A DNA stretch of 64,000 nt. Source: Achatina immaculata. Its lineage: Eukaryota > Mollusca > Gastropoda > Stylommatophora > Achatinidae. The position numbers and the translations under genes are program-made. The DNA is taken from assembly GCA_009760885.1 (NCBI GenBank), contig CM019691.1, positions 29,992,314 through 30,056,313 of the forward strand, given 5' to 3'. Positions 1-12,510 of this stretch are shown here, piece by piece (positions within the stretch are counted from its first letter, which is position 1; the number at the start of each line of letters is the position of its first letter). The notes below the pieces were generated by a model. That model searched no databases and was not told the DNA's origin. It saw nothing but the letters and a program-made list of their open reading frames with translations.

Positions 1-2405
1 TTCTTTTGATTATGTAGCCATTTCTTCGCTGCACGAATCACTCCTTCGTCATCTTCAAATCTTACCCCTCGGAATGCATCTTTAAATGGAGCAAATAGAT
101 GGAAATTAGTGGGTGCCAAATCGGGACTATAGGGTGGATGGGGTAGTACAGTCCAGCCCAGTTTGGTGATTGCTTCTTGTGTTGCCAGACTTGTGTGAGT
201 GTGCTCATTGTCGTGAAGGAGAAGCAGGTCTGCGAAAACCATGAGTTTTTTCAGTGTCTTAATGTAAGCTTGCGAATTGATTATCTCTCCTCTTGGCATA
301 ACATCTACAAGAATCACACCTTCAGTCGCTGTTGGCGAGATCTTCAGCTGCCGTGCGTGGAGCGGTGCTCCTCCCGGTCAATGAAGAAATTTGCAAATGA
401 GGTTGCCGCGAAGCATCACTGCGGAAAAGGTGGTAGAAAGGATAAAGCGAAGCAAACAGTCAAATCACGGCACCTCTGGACTGGAGGTCGGCCACGTCCT
501 GAGTGCAGTCATATCGGGTGAAATGCATGAACCGGCTTGTCCCAGAGGTTAAGTCACTGCTGGCTTGACTCTTCAAATGCCGCGCGTGGAGTGAAGCTCC
601 TCCCGGTTAAGGAAGTAAATGCGGAAAAGAAATAAAGGTTGCTGTGCGGCGCCGATGGGAAAAGGTGGTGGAAAGTGAAGTTTAACCGGTATGTCCAGTA
701 ATATCGCTACGAGAGATATACCACGGCACCTGTGCTCTAGAGGCCGGCCACGTCCGAAATACACCTACACTGGTGAAATATGCCTAAACCGGCACACACC
801 AGGGGTGGAACTCGATGGCTAGACATGTCATGCCACCTCCGCTCTAGAGGTCGGTAACGCCTGATAAACACCCATACTGGTGAGTTTTGCCTAAACCGGC
901 TCATACCAGGGGTGAATCTTGAAGGCTATGCATGTCACAGTACCTCTGCCCTAGAAGTCGGTCCCGTCCCAAACACGCCCATACTGGGATAATGCCTAAA
1001 CCGGCTCAACCCAGGGGTAGAAGTCACTAGTGGCGAGGATTCGTCCTCCTGGACAAAAGCTCCATCCTGGTCACAACTAGGAAGGGTAGCGGCCACGACC
1101 GCAGAATGCTGAAGTCGGAGACACTGGACCAGGGAAGTCTAGATAGGCAACCACCTCTCACCCGGCGGGGATGTTTGCGTATCCTAATCACGCTGAGGTA
1201 TTCCGGTGAGAAAGTCCAACCCTGGACTGGATGGGCAACCACCTCTCACCCGGTGGTGATACACGTCGAGGTTTTCCGGTGAGAAAGTCCAACTCTGGCC
1301 TGGGTGGGCTACCGCCTCTCACCCAGCGGGGATGCACTGATATCCTAAACACATCGAGGTCTTCCGGTGAGAAAGTCCAACCCTAGACTAAACTGGTGCA
1401 ATGAAAACCACGGTGTCACGCAATCCCGCTTCCGAGACCCACCAAGAATACAGGCTAAAGCACTGTGATACTCTGAACCCCTTGTGGTCCTTTCGTGGAT
1501 CTCGTGCGGCCTATTTTGGGCCACACAGGGGACCACGGGACCTAAAGAGGACCACAGGCGTTAATTCAGTAGGTTCACAGTGCGGTTTTTGGTGGTAGAA
1601 GTGAACGAAGAAGAAGAAGACACCTTCAGTGTCCCAAAAGACAGTGATCATGACCATTCCAGCTGAAGGAGTTGTCATGAATTTGTTTCTTTGTAATGAT
1701 TGCGGATGATGCAACTCCATTGACTGTCTTTTTGTCTCAGGTTCAAAATGATCTGCCCACGGTTTCGTCACCTGTTACTATCTTAGCCAAAGCGTTCTCT
1801 CACTCAGCATTGAAACGCTCCAACAGTTCGGAAGAAATTGCTGTCCTTTGCAATCGATGGTCATTTGTGAGACTTCGAGGAACCCATCTTGCGCAGACCT
1901 TAGAAAATCCGAGAGCTTTTATAACTGCATTTGCACTACCATTGCTGACTGACAGCTTTAAGGCCAACTGTTACATACGCCTATCAGTAAGAATAATGCC
2001 CTCAGCGCATTTCAACATTTTGCTATGGTGGCTGTGGCAGGACGTCCACAGCTTGGCCGATCATGCAGCTTCTTATCTCCAGTTATTGATTCATTGATTC
2101 TCTGAACCCAACGACTGACTGTACTCCTGTCGACTGCAAAACTTCCATACACATCACATGTGAATGTTCACAACAGTTTCCTTCTCTGCAACGAGAAATT
2201 CTATCACAATTCGTTGCTTATACCGCAAGTTGCTAACACTCTCCATTTAAACGGTTAGGGCAGGCATATTCTTTGACCACATGCTGTGCAATTTGGTTCA
2301 CACAATCGGCACATGCCATATTTAAAGTATGCACAATTTCATGCTTCTTTCTTCATTATTAGCAGGAAAAAAAAACAATGTGATGCATTACTTTCTGAAC
2401 GCCCC
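1..2405 (-). mobile_element. mariner-superfamily relic, interrupted, left end outside window
   Basis: Minus-strand remnant of a Tc1/mariner transposase. The C-terminal part at 2-240 shows LLLHDNEHTHTSLATQEAI and HPPYSPDLAPTNFHLF. The second catalytic Asp (HDN) is present, but the third, expected in LAPxDF, reads Asn, so this copy is catalytically dead. The N-terminal part at about 1640-2290 carries frameshifts. The terminal repeat is at 2384-2405 (revcomp ggggcgttcagaaagtaatg), flanked by TA. A GC-rich element is inserted at 327-1619. A second copy lies at 18566-19560. Confidence 0.85.
327..1619 (+). mobile_element. GC-rich insertion with two tandem arrays and a (GAA)n tail
   Basis: A 1.29-kb insertion in the mariner relic, flanked by an 11-bp target-site duplication acaccttcagt (316-326 and 1620-1630). 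The other mariner copy shows the uninterrupted sequence near 19350. Inside are about four degenerate ~105-bp units (around 484, 741, 846, 953; marker cggccacgtcc... aaaccggc) and three ~80-bp units (around 1157, 1231, 1313; marker acctctcacccggcgggg... ggtgagaaagtccaa). It ends in gaagaagaagaag. No transposase or reverse transcriptase frame is seen. Probably a retroposed, nonautonomous element; class unknown. Confidence 0.7.
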
Positions 2406-2410
2406 TAGTA

Positions 2411-4430
2411 CATTCACAGAATAGGTAGCTGTGTCTCAGAAATGGTTAATCTTTTCGCGTGTGAAGAGAGTTTTGATGCAGGTAATGCTAGCACTTTGTG
2501 GGAGCTGCCATGCAAAATTTATTGTTGAGCAGCTAATCGCACTGCTAACTCTACCAATATTTCAGTGATGTGATCCACCACGGTTTAACAGAAACGCAAT
2601 ATTTATTTCACAGGGACTAATCTATTTTAATCTTGGTTCTTTTGTTTTTAGTTATGATTCTTGTCACCTTCCTCGTCAGATATCGCAGTGCCCCTTCGCA
2701 GTCTTTTCTTCGTTTAGCTGGAAGGGAGAGAATACCATGGCATACATAAGTGATGCTTCAAGTTTTCTGACATGGCCTCTGAAAACAATTGCGATACAAA
2801 ATTTGTGCGGAGAGACAATTACCACACGCCCCGGCCACCCTAGGTTTCTGTTGGTGAGCATTGTGGTTATGGCCGGAAGCTCAACACACTGCAGTAACTT
2901 GGTCACCGTGCCCTGCCACTTGATGTTTTTTCGTCGTCCCTCTCGTGTTTTGAACATGTTGCCCGGGTCTCACTTCAGCAAAGAACTTCCGGGGCAAAGC
3001 GTCCTGTTTATTATTACCCATTTCGCGCTCTTCTGCTACTACAGTACCGGGTTGATGTTTACTTAAAATTAATTAAAAATACCGTTCCTTCGATAAAAAC
3101 ATTTTTTGTGTAGTAGTTTCTCCCGAAGCTTTCTGTTTCCTGTTCTTGAGTATACCGCCCACTGACATCGACACTTGATATATGGTATGTATCTTTTCAT
3201 AATCGGAGACAGTGGTTTATGTTATGAAATTGGGTCGTCGTTGATTCTTGGCTTATCTCGCCTTGATGTTCTCAGGTCGTGTACCCTTTCGTCTTCCCTA
3301 CCGCTGATGTTACTGCGCTATTTCATGCATGGCTTTAAACAGCTACCAGCATCAGAATTTTGTACCACAGCCTTATGGAAAGATCTCTGCTTTCCTCGTT
3401 TCGTTAACCTTTATTTTCTGACCGGGTATGACACAGGGGAGACTATCATGCATTCGCGATATGTAAGTGGAATGTTGAACTGGACCGTAAAAGTGTTTTA
3501 GTTTGAATGTTGGCTTATCTTATCAGTCAGCGCATGTTTTAACTGCCGTTCTTTTGGCCGGAATCCTGAATCCGGGGTTTTGTAAAATAACATTACACGA
3601 ATGTTCGGTGTTTTTAGAGTAGGAATTATTACCACTTGTATTATCAACGTTTTATTGATGTGGCTTATGAAGATTTGAACCAAGTTTGTATGGTAGTTTC
3701 CATTCTTTAATGTGGTGTATATGTTATGGTACACTAGTAATATTTTTCCTGTTTTTTTTTCTCCTCCCTCCCTCTTTTCTTCTTATTTTTTCGGTTCTTT
3801 TTTTAAATTTTCCTCTTCCTATTTTCTTGTTTTTCTCCTTCGTTATTATTCTCGCCTTCTATTTGTTCATATTTTCGCTCACCTACTTCTTTCTCTTTTT
3901 TTATCTGTTGTCATTTCCATTAATTCCGCCCCCCCCCCCCCCCCCCCCACGGCCGACCAAGCGCTGTAGTCAAACAACCGCACATGTATCTCTCATTTCA
4001 CGCAGTCTCTCTGGAGACTTAATATGGTCGTCTTCCCCAGGTTTTCTTCCAGTTTAAACACACCCATACACTCTTAGACATACGCACATCTTAAACACAT
4101 ACACGCATCTTAGACACATACACCAACATATCCGCCTGTACTTTTTAATTTGATGGGGAAGATAACTGTGAGCTCTGGCACAGAGGCTAGACATTATCAT
4201 TTGGCCACTCCTTGGTATGCATGATACATCAGTTGGTTATGATCCCTGGCGTTCGTTCATTGAGCTCTGCTGTCGGTAATTTTCTTCTATGGAATTTAGT
4301 TTTCCTCCCACCTTAAACATGGTATTATCAAACTACTGCATTATACACAGTGCATGTGTCCTTGCTGGCAGATATGTCTCACATGCCGAACGTTCCACCT
4401 CACAGTTCGGAAACTCTTCAGTGGCTAAAA
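2411..4430. other. no gene seen; pyrimidine-rich and poly-C tract
   Basis: Unique-looking noncoding DNA. 3740-3930 is strongly pyrimidine-rich and is followed by a long C run at about 3929-3948. Open frames here are low-complexity (Phe/Leu/Ser-rich) and not credible genes. 4040-4130 holds short acacatacac-like repeats. Confidence 0.6.
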
Positions 4431-4439
4431 CTTCGCCGA

Positions 4440-4545
4440 AAGAGCCAGAGTTTGGAGGAAAAATCCAGACCACAAGTGGATCATAAACTTGGGCCTTTTT
4501 GCTCAGTAGGAGGGCTCTAACCACTGAACCACACTCTGCCTGCTT
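4440..4545 (-). repeat. degenerate tRNA-derived SINE head
   Basis: The reverse complement reads tggttcagtggttagagccc, a tRNA A-box-like segment, followed about 35 bp on by a weak B-box-like gtttatgatcc. Probably a decayed SINE head. No tail or target duplication was recognised. Confidence 0.4.
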
Positions 4546-4691
4546 TTTATTTTTCTTAACTTACTTCTGGTGCACCTCTCGCTGGGAGACCAAGTCTTCA
4601 GGGAGGCGTTCCGTACACAAACTTCGCCATCATTTATCATTACATTTGCATGATTGTAATCAGTGCATCGGTAAGAACGTTAGTCCTAGAA

Positions 4692-4981
4692 CAGTGGTTC
4701 CCAATTAACAAAAGTTCGCGAACCCCCTGCTGCATCAAAATTCGGGTCACGGACACCCCCCCCCCATACTTTGGAAAAGTTTCATATTTGTATGGTAGCT
4801 ATGTGATTTAAATGCGAAAAAATCCTAATGAGTAAATGCTACACTAACCTAAAAACAAAGCAAAACAAAACAAAACCTGGATTCGCCGAAACATTTGTTT
4901 CGCTGAAACGGTTGTTAAAACACATCACTGTGAAGGGGACGCCCACAGCAGGTTCCGCGGACCACCAGTCGGGAACCACTG
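4692..4981. mobile_element. hAT-type MITE
   Basis: A 290-bp element with terminal inverted repeats cagtggttccc (left) and gggaaccactg (right). It is flanked by 8-bp repeats tcctagaa (4684-4691) and tcctagag (4982-4989), 7 of 8 identical. CAGTGGTTCCC ends and 8-bp duplications are the hAT superfamily pattern. It contains a C run at 4757-4765 and no transposase, so it is nonautonomous. Confidence 0.8.
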
Positions 4982-4989
4982 TCCTAGAG

Positions 4990-7008
4990 AAGCGCTTTTT
5001 TGATGACGGGAAGAAACTATTTTCGATATTGTAAGCTTCTTTCCCCTGTCAGGTTCCACTGATTTATTTTCTAAACTTAAGGACATAGAAATGGCATGTT
5101 TCTTTCCTGTCACACACAAAAGACTTCCCCCCCCCCCCCCCTTTGACAGGAGGGAGAACAAATTATTGGCACTTTTCATCAGAGACGACGGTTTTAAAGC
5201 AGGAAGATATCGCCTCTTGTGGATTTTTGTTTGTTTGTTTGTTGTTGCCGAGCATCATCTGGCCGAATCTGGAATACCTTCATGACTGGCTTTATCTATG
5301 CTGGATTTGCATAATCATCCACAGTGACAGCAAGTAATGTTTGTGTTGCAAGATTCGGTTTCCTTGTGCTTGCATATCTTCAATTTTTGGTCTCTGTTTT
5401 CGCGTAAAATGACGTTGCGCTTTTACACAGAGCTGCTGTTCACATGGCTCGGTGTCTGACAAGTGCTTCCCAGACCTGATGGCCGATAGAAACATGTAGT
5501 ATTAATGCCTTGCACTAGCTTTGTATATCGGTTTTGATCTACCTGTGGCCCTCCTTCCATCAATTCACCATACAGCATGCCCCAACCATCGTTATCTTCT
5601 GCTGCTTAGAATTGTCAGCATGGATGGAGGGTTAGCACAGTGTAGAAGCTAAAAAGTTCGTTACTTTGTCTCGCTACTTGAGATTCATTATTCTGAGAAG
5701 GTAACGAAGATTAATTCCCCTCCCCCGACCCTATCCTTGCCTTGAATGTGTTGCCTGCGTTTGAGATCCAGCAAGGGAGTGCTAATCACAGATGCCACGG
5801 TGGTATAGCGGTTAATGCACTCACCTATCGATCAGAAGGTCCCTGCTTCGATTTCGCACTGTAACAGAATTCTTTAATTCTGTTATTTATTCTATCTAAG
5901 GGATTTATTCATGATAAAAGTTAGTAATTTGTCCAAATTTTAACGCCCTTGATTGACGTAGTTATGGTTCGATTAAAAGTCAGTCTTGACTCTTTAAAAA
6001 TCCCGAGATTTATAATCGTGTTTGATTAACTTTACCTTGACATGTTTTTTTACTCAAGCTTAGTTAAGACCTTGGAAAATCTCGGGGAGTAGCGAACTTT
6101 ATCCTGGTCACTAGTATTCTTAACTAATGTCTTAGTACCTGCACATTTAGAGTCTGAGAATTTAAGTTCGTTGAATATCTATACTAGTAAGGTAACATTA
6201 GTTAAGACTACTAGTATAGTACTCGGAAGGAGTTTTTTCGAACCTACCGGCACCGGGGTCAACCCAGCCTTAAAAAAATGAATACCTGGAGTTTTTCTAA
6301 GAAAATGAAGGCAGCGAGTACAGGTGCTGGCATCACCACCTCAAAAGCTGTAGTATCCTAGTAATGTGAAGACACTGACATTTCACGCTGAATCGGCTTG
6401 AGAGCGCTACGAAATATAGATTTTTAAAAATTGTTTTTTAATCATACGACTATGATAAACCAGAAACTTTTTTTTGTCTTAAATGTTATCTTCTAATGTT
6501 CCATGCCCCTTTTTCTTTAATTTATCAAAAGTAGTGGCTGTCTTTTCTGTTCGTGTATTGATTTCTTTACCAATAATAATAGAGAGAATAAGAGGAAAAA
6601 AATAAGAAAGGAAATTATAAGATGAACAGAAGGTAACATTTGGCCTGCCACTAGTTTGTTCCTGAGCCATAAAGGCCGAAGTCGTTAGCGCTGGCCAGAC
6701 CGAAGCAGACAGGATGGGGAATGTTTGCCAAAATATCAGGCATCTTAAAACGGATTGGCCAATCTGGTTGCTGGTTGGCTGCGTGGACTGGTGTCGTAAA
6801 TCTAGCAGCTCACCTTAATTCTCCCACCTGCTCTATTTGTTTTCTCTTCCTCCAGTGCTGATTTCTTAGTTATCCTACTTATAAATCTCTCCATCTTCCT
6901 TACCCCCCCCCCCCCCCAAAAAAAAAAACCCTTTCATCACTGGAATCCCTTATATATAAAGAAACCTCCCCGCCCTACTCCAGTAATATAACAATTTCTC
7001 TTATTACG
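4990..7008. other. no gene seen; C run, tRNA-like SINE head, inverted repeat
   Basis: Noncoding. It has a C run at 5127-5140 and one at 6902-6917 that passes straight into an A run. A tRNA-like head at 5790-5860 (ggtggtatagcggttaatgc, then gcttcgatttc) suggests a SINE. Imperfect inverted arms cactagtattcttaactaatg (6110-6130) and cattagttaagactactagta (6196-6216) could form a hairpin. Confidence 0.5.
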
Positions 7009-7017
7009 CAGACATTG

Positions 7018-7272
7018 GGCGTCTGAGTTGCGAAGTGGTTAGTGTACTAGGCTCTCATGGCAAAGGTCAAGGGATTCGAATCCGGCAGGAGGCGCTGAGG
7101 AGCGGTCACCCAGGCTGTAGAAATGGACACCCAGCTTCTTCTGTAGCTGGGGAAGGAAAGGCGGCCTGGGCGTGATGCTGACCACATCATTGTGCTGACA
7201 AGTCAAGGAAAATATTGGCACTAACACCACATCCTCTGTGTGCTTCTAAGGCATGACAGGGTTACCTTTACA
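7018..7272 (+). mobile_element. SINE-1, full copy with target-site duplication
   Basis: tRNA-derived head with A-box-like gcgaagtggttagtgtac and B-box ggattcgaatccgg. The body contains cacccaggctgtagaa and cttctgtagctgg. The tail domain is gatgctgaccacatca ... gtcaaggaaaatattggcac, ending in a pyrimidine-rich gttacctttac. It is flanked by cagacattg at 7009-7017 and 7273-7281. The same tail domain occurs at 37052-37337 (-), 38110-38222 (-) and 46225-46350 (+), which defines the family. Confidence 0.82.
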
Positions 7273-7281
7273 CAGACATTG

Positions 7282-10244
7282 ACGTGTAACGTGATCACAT
7301 AGCCATGTGTGTTTTTTAATTTTGCCCCACGGGGGGGGGGGGGGGGGGCGGGGTTTCCCCGCATCACACAGTTTCGCTTAAACCACGTCTTCAAGCCAGA
7401 ATTAACCATCCAGCCAGCAACCTGCTCCTTCTTGTTGGACGAGCTGGTTGTCTGTCACCAGGATTACCAACCATTTCCAGCTCGCGGCACACTCGGCGTA
7501 AACAAGAAATTCCAAGGACACATCGCCAGTTTGTTTTGTTTTGTTTTGTTTTTAAGGGGAGAGTTTAGTCATTTAAAACCGAGAAGAAACCCTTCTTTTC
7601 GACACCTCCCCCCCCCCCAAAAAAAAAAAAAACAAACTTACGCACGCCTGAGGACCATTCCTGGCAGCCTTGTTGACAGTCGCATCTCCTTCGAATGAAC
7701 TGCTCCCGCCCTGTAACCTACTTGTAATTTAGTTGTATCCTGTTTTTTTATGTGATATTTATGTGTAGACCTCACAGTGCAGTGCTGCCAACTTTTTGTC
7801 CACAAAAATATCTAGAATGGTCTATATTTTTTAAAGCAATTATCCAGAAACTATCTAGGAAATATTTTATTCTTTAAAACTATGTAAAAGTGAAAATTAA
7901 TATGATAAAAGTTATTGAAAGTATTGCTAATATGTTATTAATGCTAATATGTCAGGTAGATTAATGCTAATATGTTGTTAATGTTAATACCTACCATAAC
8001 ACTGTCATAAAAAATGATCATCATCATTGTCTGCTTGGCAAGATGATATAGAAGCCCCATTTCTTGCAGAAGTTTTTTTTTTCTTATATGCTGCCATTAC
8101 TAAGTTATTCCTATAGCTTATGAAACTTTAGGAGGAAGTTGATAAATGCCAAAATGGTGTCTTGATCAGCTGAATTTGAGCATTAAAGTGGAATGAAGAG
8201 GTTCCAGCGTCATTTTATTGCGGTTTAACCGTCGACAATGTTGGGCTTGCACAGATCAACAAGATGGTCACAGTTTACAACAGCACAATGGCAACTCATA
8301 AACATGGTAACTGATCAAGACCAGAGGATTCATTATAGGCTTGTATAAAAATCAAAGATGCTTGAGTTTTAAAGGGCGCTGGACTTGTGTGTTTTCTTAG
8401 ATTTTCCATGCATTTTCAAATCTTGGCATTTTGCTTGAATGTCAGACTTGCAGAACTTAAGTGAGCTTTGGCACCATTCCCAGCAACCATCATTATTAAT
8501 TTTCCAAACAGTTTATCATTTAACTATTCTTTTCTACTATTCTTTTCTAAATTTTTGATCGTATGTCTTGAATTTTAACGTTTTCAGAGAGATGTAAGGA
8601 AGAAATAATTCCAGTAAATATATTCCCACACTTGAACACATTTTGGACTGAGAGCTATGGAACTGTTGAACAAAGTTTCCAGAATGTTGGGTTATCGTAA
8701 CTAGAATAACTTTTGTGTGGCTGTACTTCACCGATTTGTTCTCTAAAATACTAACAGGACAATGGAAGGTTAAGACTGGTATACATATAATAGAATGGGG
8801 GTGGGGGGGCCCAACTCAAACTAAATGTCACCTGAATGTCTGGTGATTTAATTATAGATCAAAACAAAGCTGACCTCACTAGCAGAGATGACATTCATCC
8901 CATAAAACCCTGTGGCCCTTAATTTGTGGTCCTTCTTCTGTCCTGCTTATATACTAACATCTCTCACTGGGCTGATATTTTGACTGCTATTGCAGGGCTA
9001 GGCAGTTCACAGGCGACTCCATTTAGTAGCCTAATTTGTTTTTACCTGTTATCTACCACAGCTAACCTCCACTGTTACAAACAAATCCAGCTTACAAAAC
9101 TTTAAACATTGAAACATAGATTCCATATACTGAGAAAGGACTGATTATAGGTTTACCCAAAAATTGTGCTTTTTAAAAATTATCTAAAATCTACATTTAA
9201 TTTTAAACTATCTAGATTCATAGCTGACATCTAGATAAGTATTTTCATTATCGAAGCAGGATCAAAATTATCTAGATCTAGATTTTTAAAAATATCAAAA
9301 TTGTGAACCCCTATCTCAGTGTGTCCAAAATGTTTCAGTTCTTTTGCTTTTTAAAAATTTCTTAAGTATTTCTGCTTCACTCTCGTCCTACTTTTGTCCA
9401 CAAAGTAGGCCATTTTTTTCTGGAAATATTTTATGTATATTGTGATTTTAAAAAAAAAGACAAAATTTATGATGAAGCGCGAAGCTCCCCTTCAGATTAT
9501 ACTAGGGCTTGTAACGGGCTATGGACATCGACTCCAAAATTTGAAAGCATGCGAGAAAAAATTAGAGACACAAAATAGGGTATTCAGCTCTCTCCAAAGT
9601 TCTATTTTCCTCTCCTGTATTTCCTCTTCATCATGTCGTTCAGGCCGCTTGATTTTGTCTTGTATCTTTCAAATAAGAAAGGAGGCGGGTGCCCGTCTTC
9701 ATTCTAGAAGGTTCGAGTAGAGTCTTTCCGCTGAGAGTCCCCAGCTCATGTTTGGTAAAGTCCCCGAAATTATTTTCCTGTTGTTCGTTAAAGGATTATT
9801 GAGGGCGGACGCTGTTTTGTCTCAGTGGCCTCCGGTTGTGTGCTGTTTGCTCTCCCTGCAGTGCAGGATGGTCACAAAGAGACTCGTGTAATCATTTCTT
9901 TCCAAAATGGGCATGTGGATGCTCTCATCAGTGGCTTTATTTAGAAACACCAGTTATTGTTGTCAGATTTTGTAGAAGAAACAGCGGTTTGGGGGGGGGG
10001 GGTGTTGTTGTTCATAGATTCATGCTTCTTCTTCTTCTTCTTCTCTGTCGCTCTCTCTCACCCAATTTAAAAAAAAAATCTGGGCTAATTTTTAAACTTT
10101 GCTTTTATCAGTGTTACCACCATTGTCCCTGGCATTTCCACTATCATCATCGTCACGACAGCGAAAGTTGCTTCATTGGACATTACATTGTCTTTTGCCG
10201 TACAGCACTTTATTCGCCCTTTAATGTTATACTATACACCTTAT
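7282..10244. other. no gene seen; poly-G/C tracts and an A-T rich block
   Basis: Noncoding. G run at about 7330-7347, C-then-A run at 7607-7632, G run at 9990-10001 and a (CTT)n run at 10027-10043. 7780-9320 is AT-rich with clusters of atctaga near both ends (7810-7860 and 9180-9300) and begins cagtgctgccaac, which resembles a hAT end. A matching right end is not convincing. Confidence 0.45.
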
Positions 10245-10254
10245 AATGTTATAC

Positions 10255-10475
10255 AACTGAGTCCCAAAACAAGCTATCAAGTGGAACACAATAGGACAAA
10301 GAAAAAGAGGCAGACCGCGTGAAACTCTGAAGAGGACATTGTTAAGAGAGGCCAAATTAACAGGCATAAAATCTTTGATGAGGTTGAAAGACTTGCCAAA
10401 GATAGGAAAAATTGGCCAACTACTTTGCGAGCCCTATGTGACGTTTAACGGCACGGGAAGGATATAAGATATAAG
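10255..10475 (+). mobile_element. LINE-B 3' fragment with target-site duplication
   Basis: 5'-truncated non-LTR retrotransposon end encoding a degraded PKQAIKWNT...[14 protein letters not shown]...LRALCDV tail, ending in a (ATAAG)n repeat. Flanked by aatgttatac at 10245-10254 and 10476-10485. Same family as 15838-17470, 20708-22585, 53719-53975, 60070-60482 and 62256-62415. Confidence 0.85.
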
Positions 10476-10485
10476 AATGTTATAC

Positions 10486-11883
10486 TCCCCATCCTTGTCT
10501 CTCACCCCCCCCCCCCCCCCCCACATAGCTACTTTTAGCAAATTACGCCCACTGATAATTCTAAATACTTTAGTTGCCTGGTTGTCTTGTTTCTCTTTTA
10601 TTATCTCCAATCTCATTTTCGTTGATTTCGTTACTTACAAATTCTTCTCTTTGACCCCCCCCCCCCTTTTTATTCCTAGTCTTTAATTTTAGTTAGGTCA
10701 GTGGGTTTTGAAAACTCTTTGTTTTCCCGTGTAAATATCCCCAGTACTTGCCCAACTTTACACAGATCATAGCAGTAGGCATCAACAGCGATCTCTGGTT
10801 TATAAAGTATTCTAGCAGACAACATTCGTTACATCCTCGTGCTGCTGTTTTGGCCCTGGTATATATCTCGTGATGGTCTCGATCGCAACGTTACAGTGTT
10901 GAGTATTAATGTTTAATGCAGTGTTTATCTTGCCGGAGGCAGATTGATGGTCGAACAACCCGACAAAGTAAATGACAGGTATGGTGTTTAATAGAGTGAC
11001 GATGATTCAAAGTGTGGCAGTGTAGGCAGATGAAGGTTGGTGTACACGGGTAACTGACTGGTTGACAGGAGAGAGAGAGAGAGAGAACGAACTTTTATCA
11101 GTGTATAACAAAAGGAGGTTGTTAAAATTGATGGGTGACACATGCACTTTTAATTAAGAAACACTGTACCTTTCCACGTTCACACATGAGGGAATTCTCC
11201 ACAATCACAACTCACCTACTTTCTTATCTTCTGCAGCTGTTTTACAAATCCTCAACCCTAATCACGTTTATTTGTTCCACCCACCCATCTTAGTTTAACA
11301 ACACACACACACTCTCTCTTCTTCGTCTTCTTCTTCCCTCTCTCCCCCCCCCGCCCCCTCTTTACTACCAACGAGTCAGATTTGGCATCACACCTCACAA
11401 ATCTTCATTTAAACATTCACACTACTTCACCACACGCATTCTCGGGTCGAGCTTCTTCTTTCAGGTCACAGCTAAGGGATTTTTTTGTTTTTAAAACTAC
11501 TTTTCCAATTCCTGTTTGTTGCACATCATCGATGTGAATTTATATTTTCTGTTCCTTTCCTATTTCTTTGTGCTGCATGTTTTTGTAAGATGAAGGTGTA
11601 AATCGAAACGTAACAGCTGCGTGATGATGAATTAATAAAGCTGTCCCTTTTTTTTTCTTTTAAAGTCATAACATTATGTTCTTTCTACAGTACATCTATT
11701 GTTATGCGAGGTTTTGTCAGTTTGGACTAAATGCGGTGCAGTAACAACCCCATTGCCCTAAAAGAAATTAAGACCCCTGATAATGTGGAATCTGTACTTG
11801 ACATTCTCCACAAAGGAGCGTCAGTAGATTGTTTTACGGGCGAAGGAGGAGGCGAAGACGATGTCCGATTTGGCAGTCAGCGA
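10486..11883. other. no gene seen; C runs and simple repeats
   Basis: Noncoding. Long C runs at about 10505-10522 and 10655-10666, (GA)n near 11070-11086 and (CTT)n near 11316-11336. A taataaag at 11633-11640 followed by a T run resembles an old polyadenylated end on neither a clear gene nor a clear repeat. Confidence 0.45.
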
Positions 11884-12510
11884 CTATAGTTGACAAGCTA
11901 GCGTTAGGTTAGTGAACCATAGTTGACAAGCTAGCGTTAGGGTTAGCGAACCATAGCTGACAAGCTAGCATTAGGGTTAGCGAACCATAGCTGACAAGCT
12001 AGCGTTAGGGTTAGTGAACCATAGTTGGCAAGCTAGCGTTAGGGTTAGCGAACCATAGCTGACAAGCTAGCGTTAGGGTTAGTGAACCATAGTTGGCAAG
12101 CTAGCATTAGGGTTAGTGAACCATAGTTGGCAAGCTAGCATTAGGGTTAGCGAACCATAGCTGACAAGCTAGCGTTAGGGTTAGTGAACCATAGCTGACA
12201 AGCTAGCGTTAGGGTTAGTGAACCATAGCTGACAAGCTAGCGTTAGGGTTAGTGAACCATAGCTGAAAAGCTAGCGTTAGGGTTAGTGAACCATAGCTGA
12301 CAAGCTAGCATTAGGGTTAGTGAACCATAGCTGACAAGCTAGCGTTAGGGTTAGTGAACCATAGCTGACAAGCTAGCGTTAGGGTTAGTGAACCATAGCT
12401 GACAAGCTAGCGTTAGGGTTAGTGAACCATAGCTGACAGGCTAACGTTAGGCTTTGTGAACATAGCTGACAAGCTAGCGTTAGTGTTTGCGAATCATAGC
12501 TGACCATGAC
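11884..12510 (+). repeat. 34-bp minisatellite, 18 units
   Basis: Eighteen near-identical 34-bp units (core ccatagctgacaagctagc then gttagggttagtgaa). Variation is mostly single bases (agctga/agttgg, gcg/gca). Each unit contains ttagggttag, which looks telomere-like but is simply part of the unit. A diverged version of the same unit in reverse orientation forms the array at 62701-62945. Confidence 0.92.

Noticed and set aside
3686..4057. Membrane protein open frame
   Set aside because: The hydrophobic peptide comes from a T/C-rich tract and a C run; no family resemblance.
7040..7100. A genuine tRNA gene
   Set aside because: A and B boxes are present, but the acceptor stem does not pair and the sequence continues into a SINE body with a target duplication.
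7780..9325. Full hAT element
   Set aside because: The left end resembles a hAT terminus and atctaga clusters occur at both sides, but no matching right end or 8-bp duplication was found.
11884..12510. Interstitial telomere repeat
   Set aside because: ttagggttag occurs once per 34-bp unit and is not a tandem of TTAGGG.
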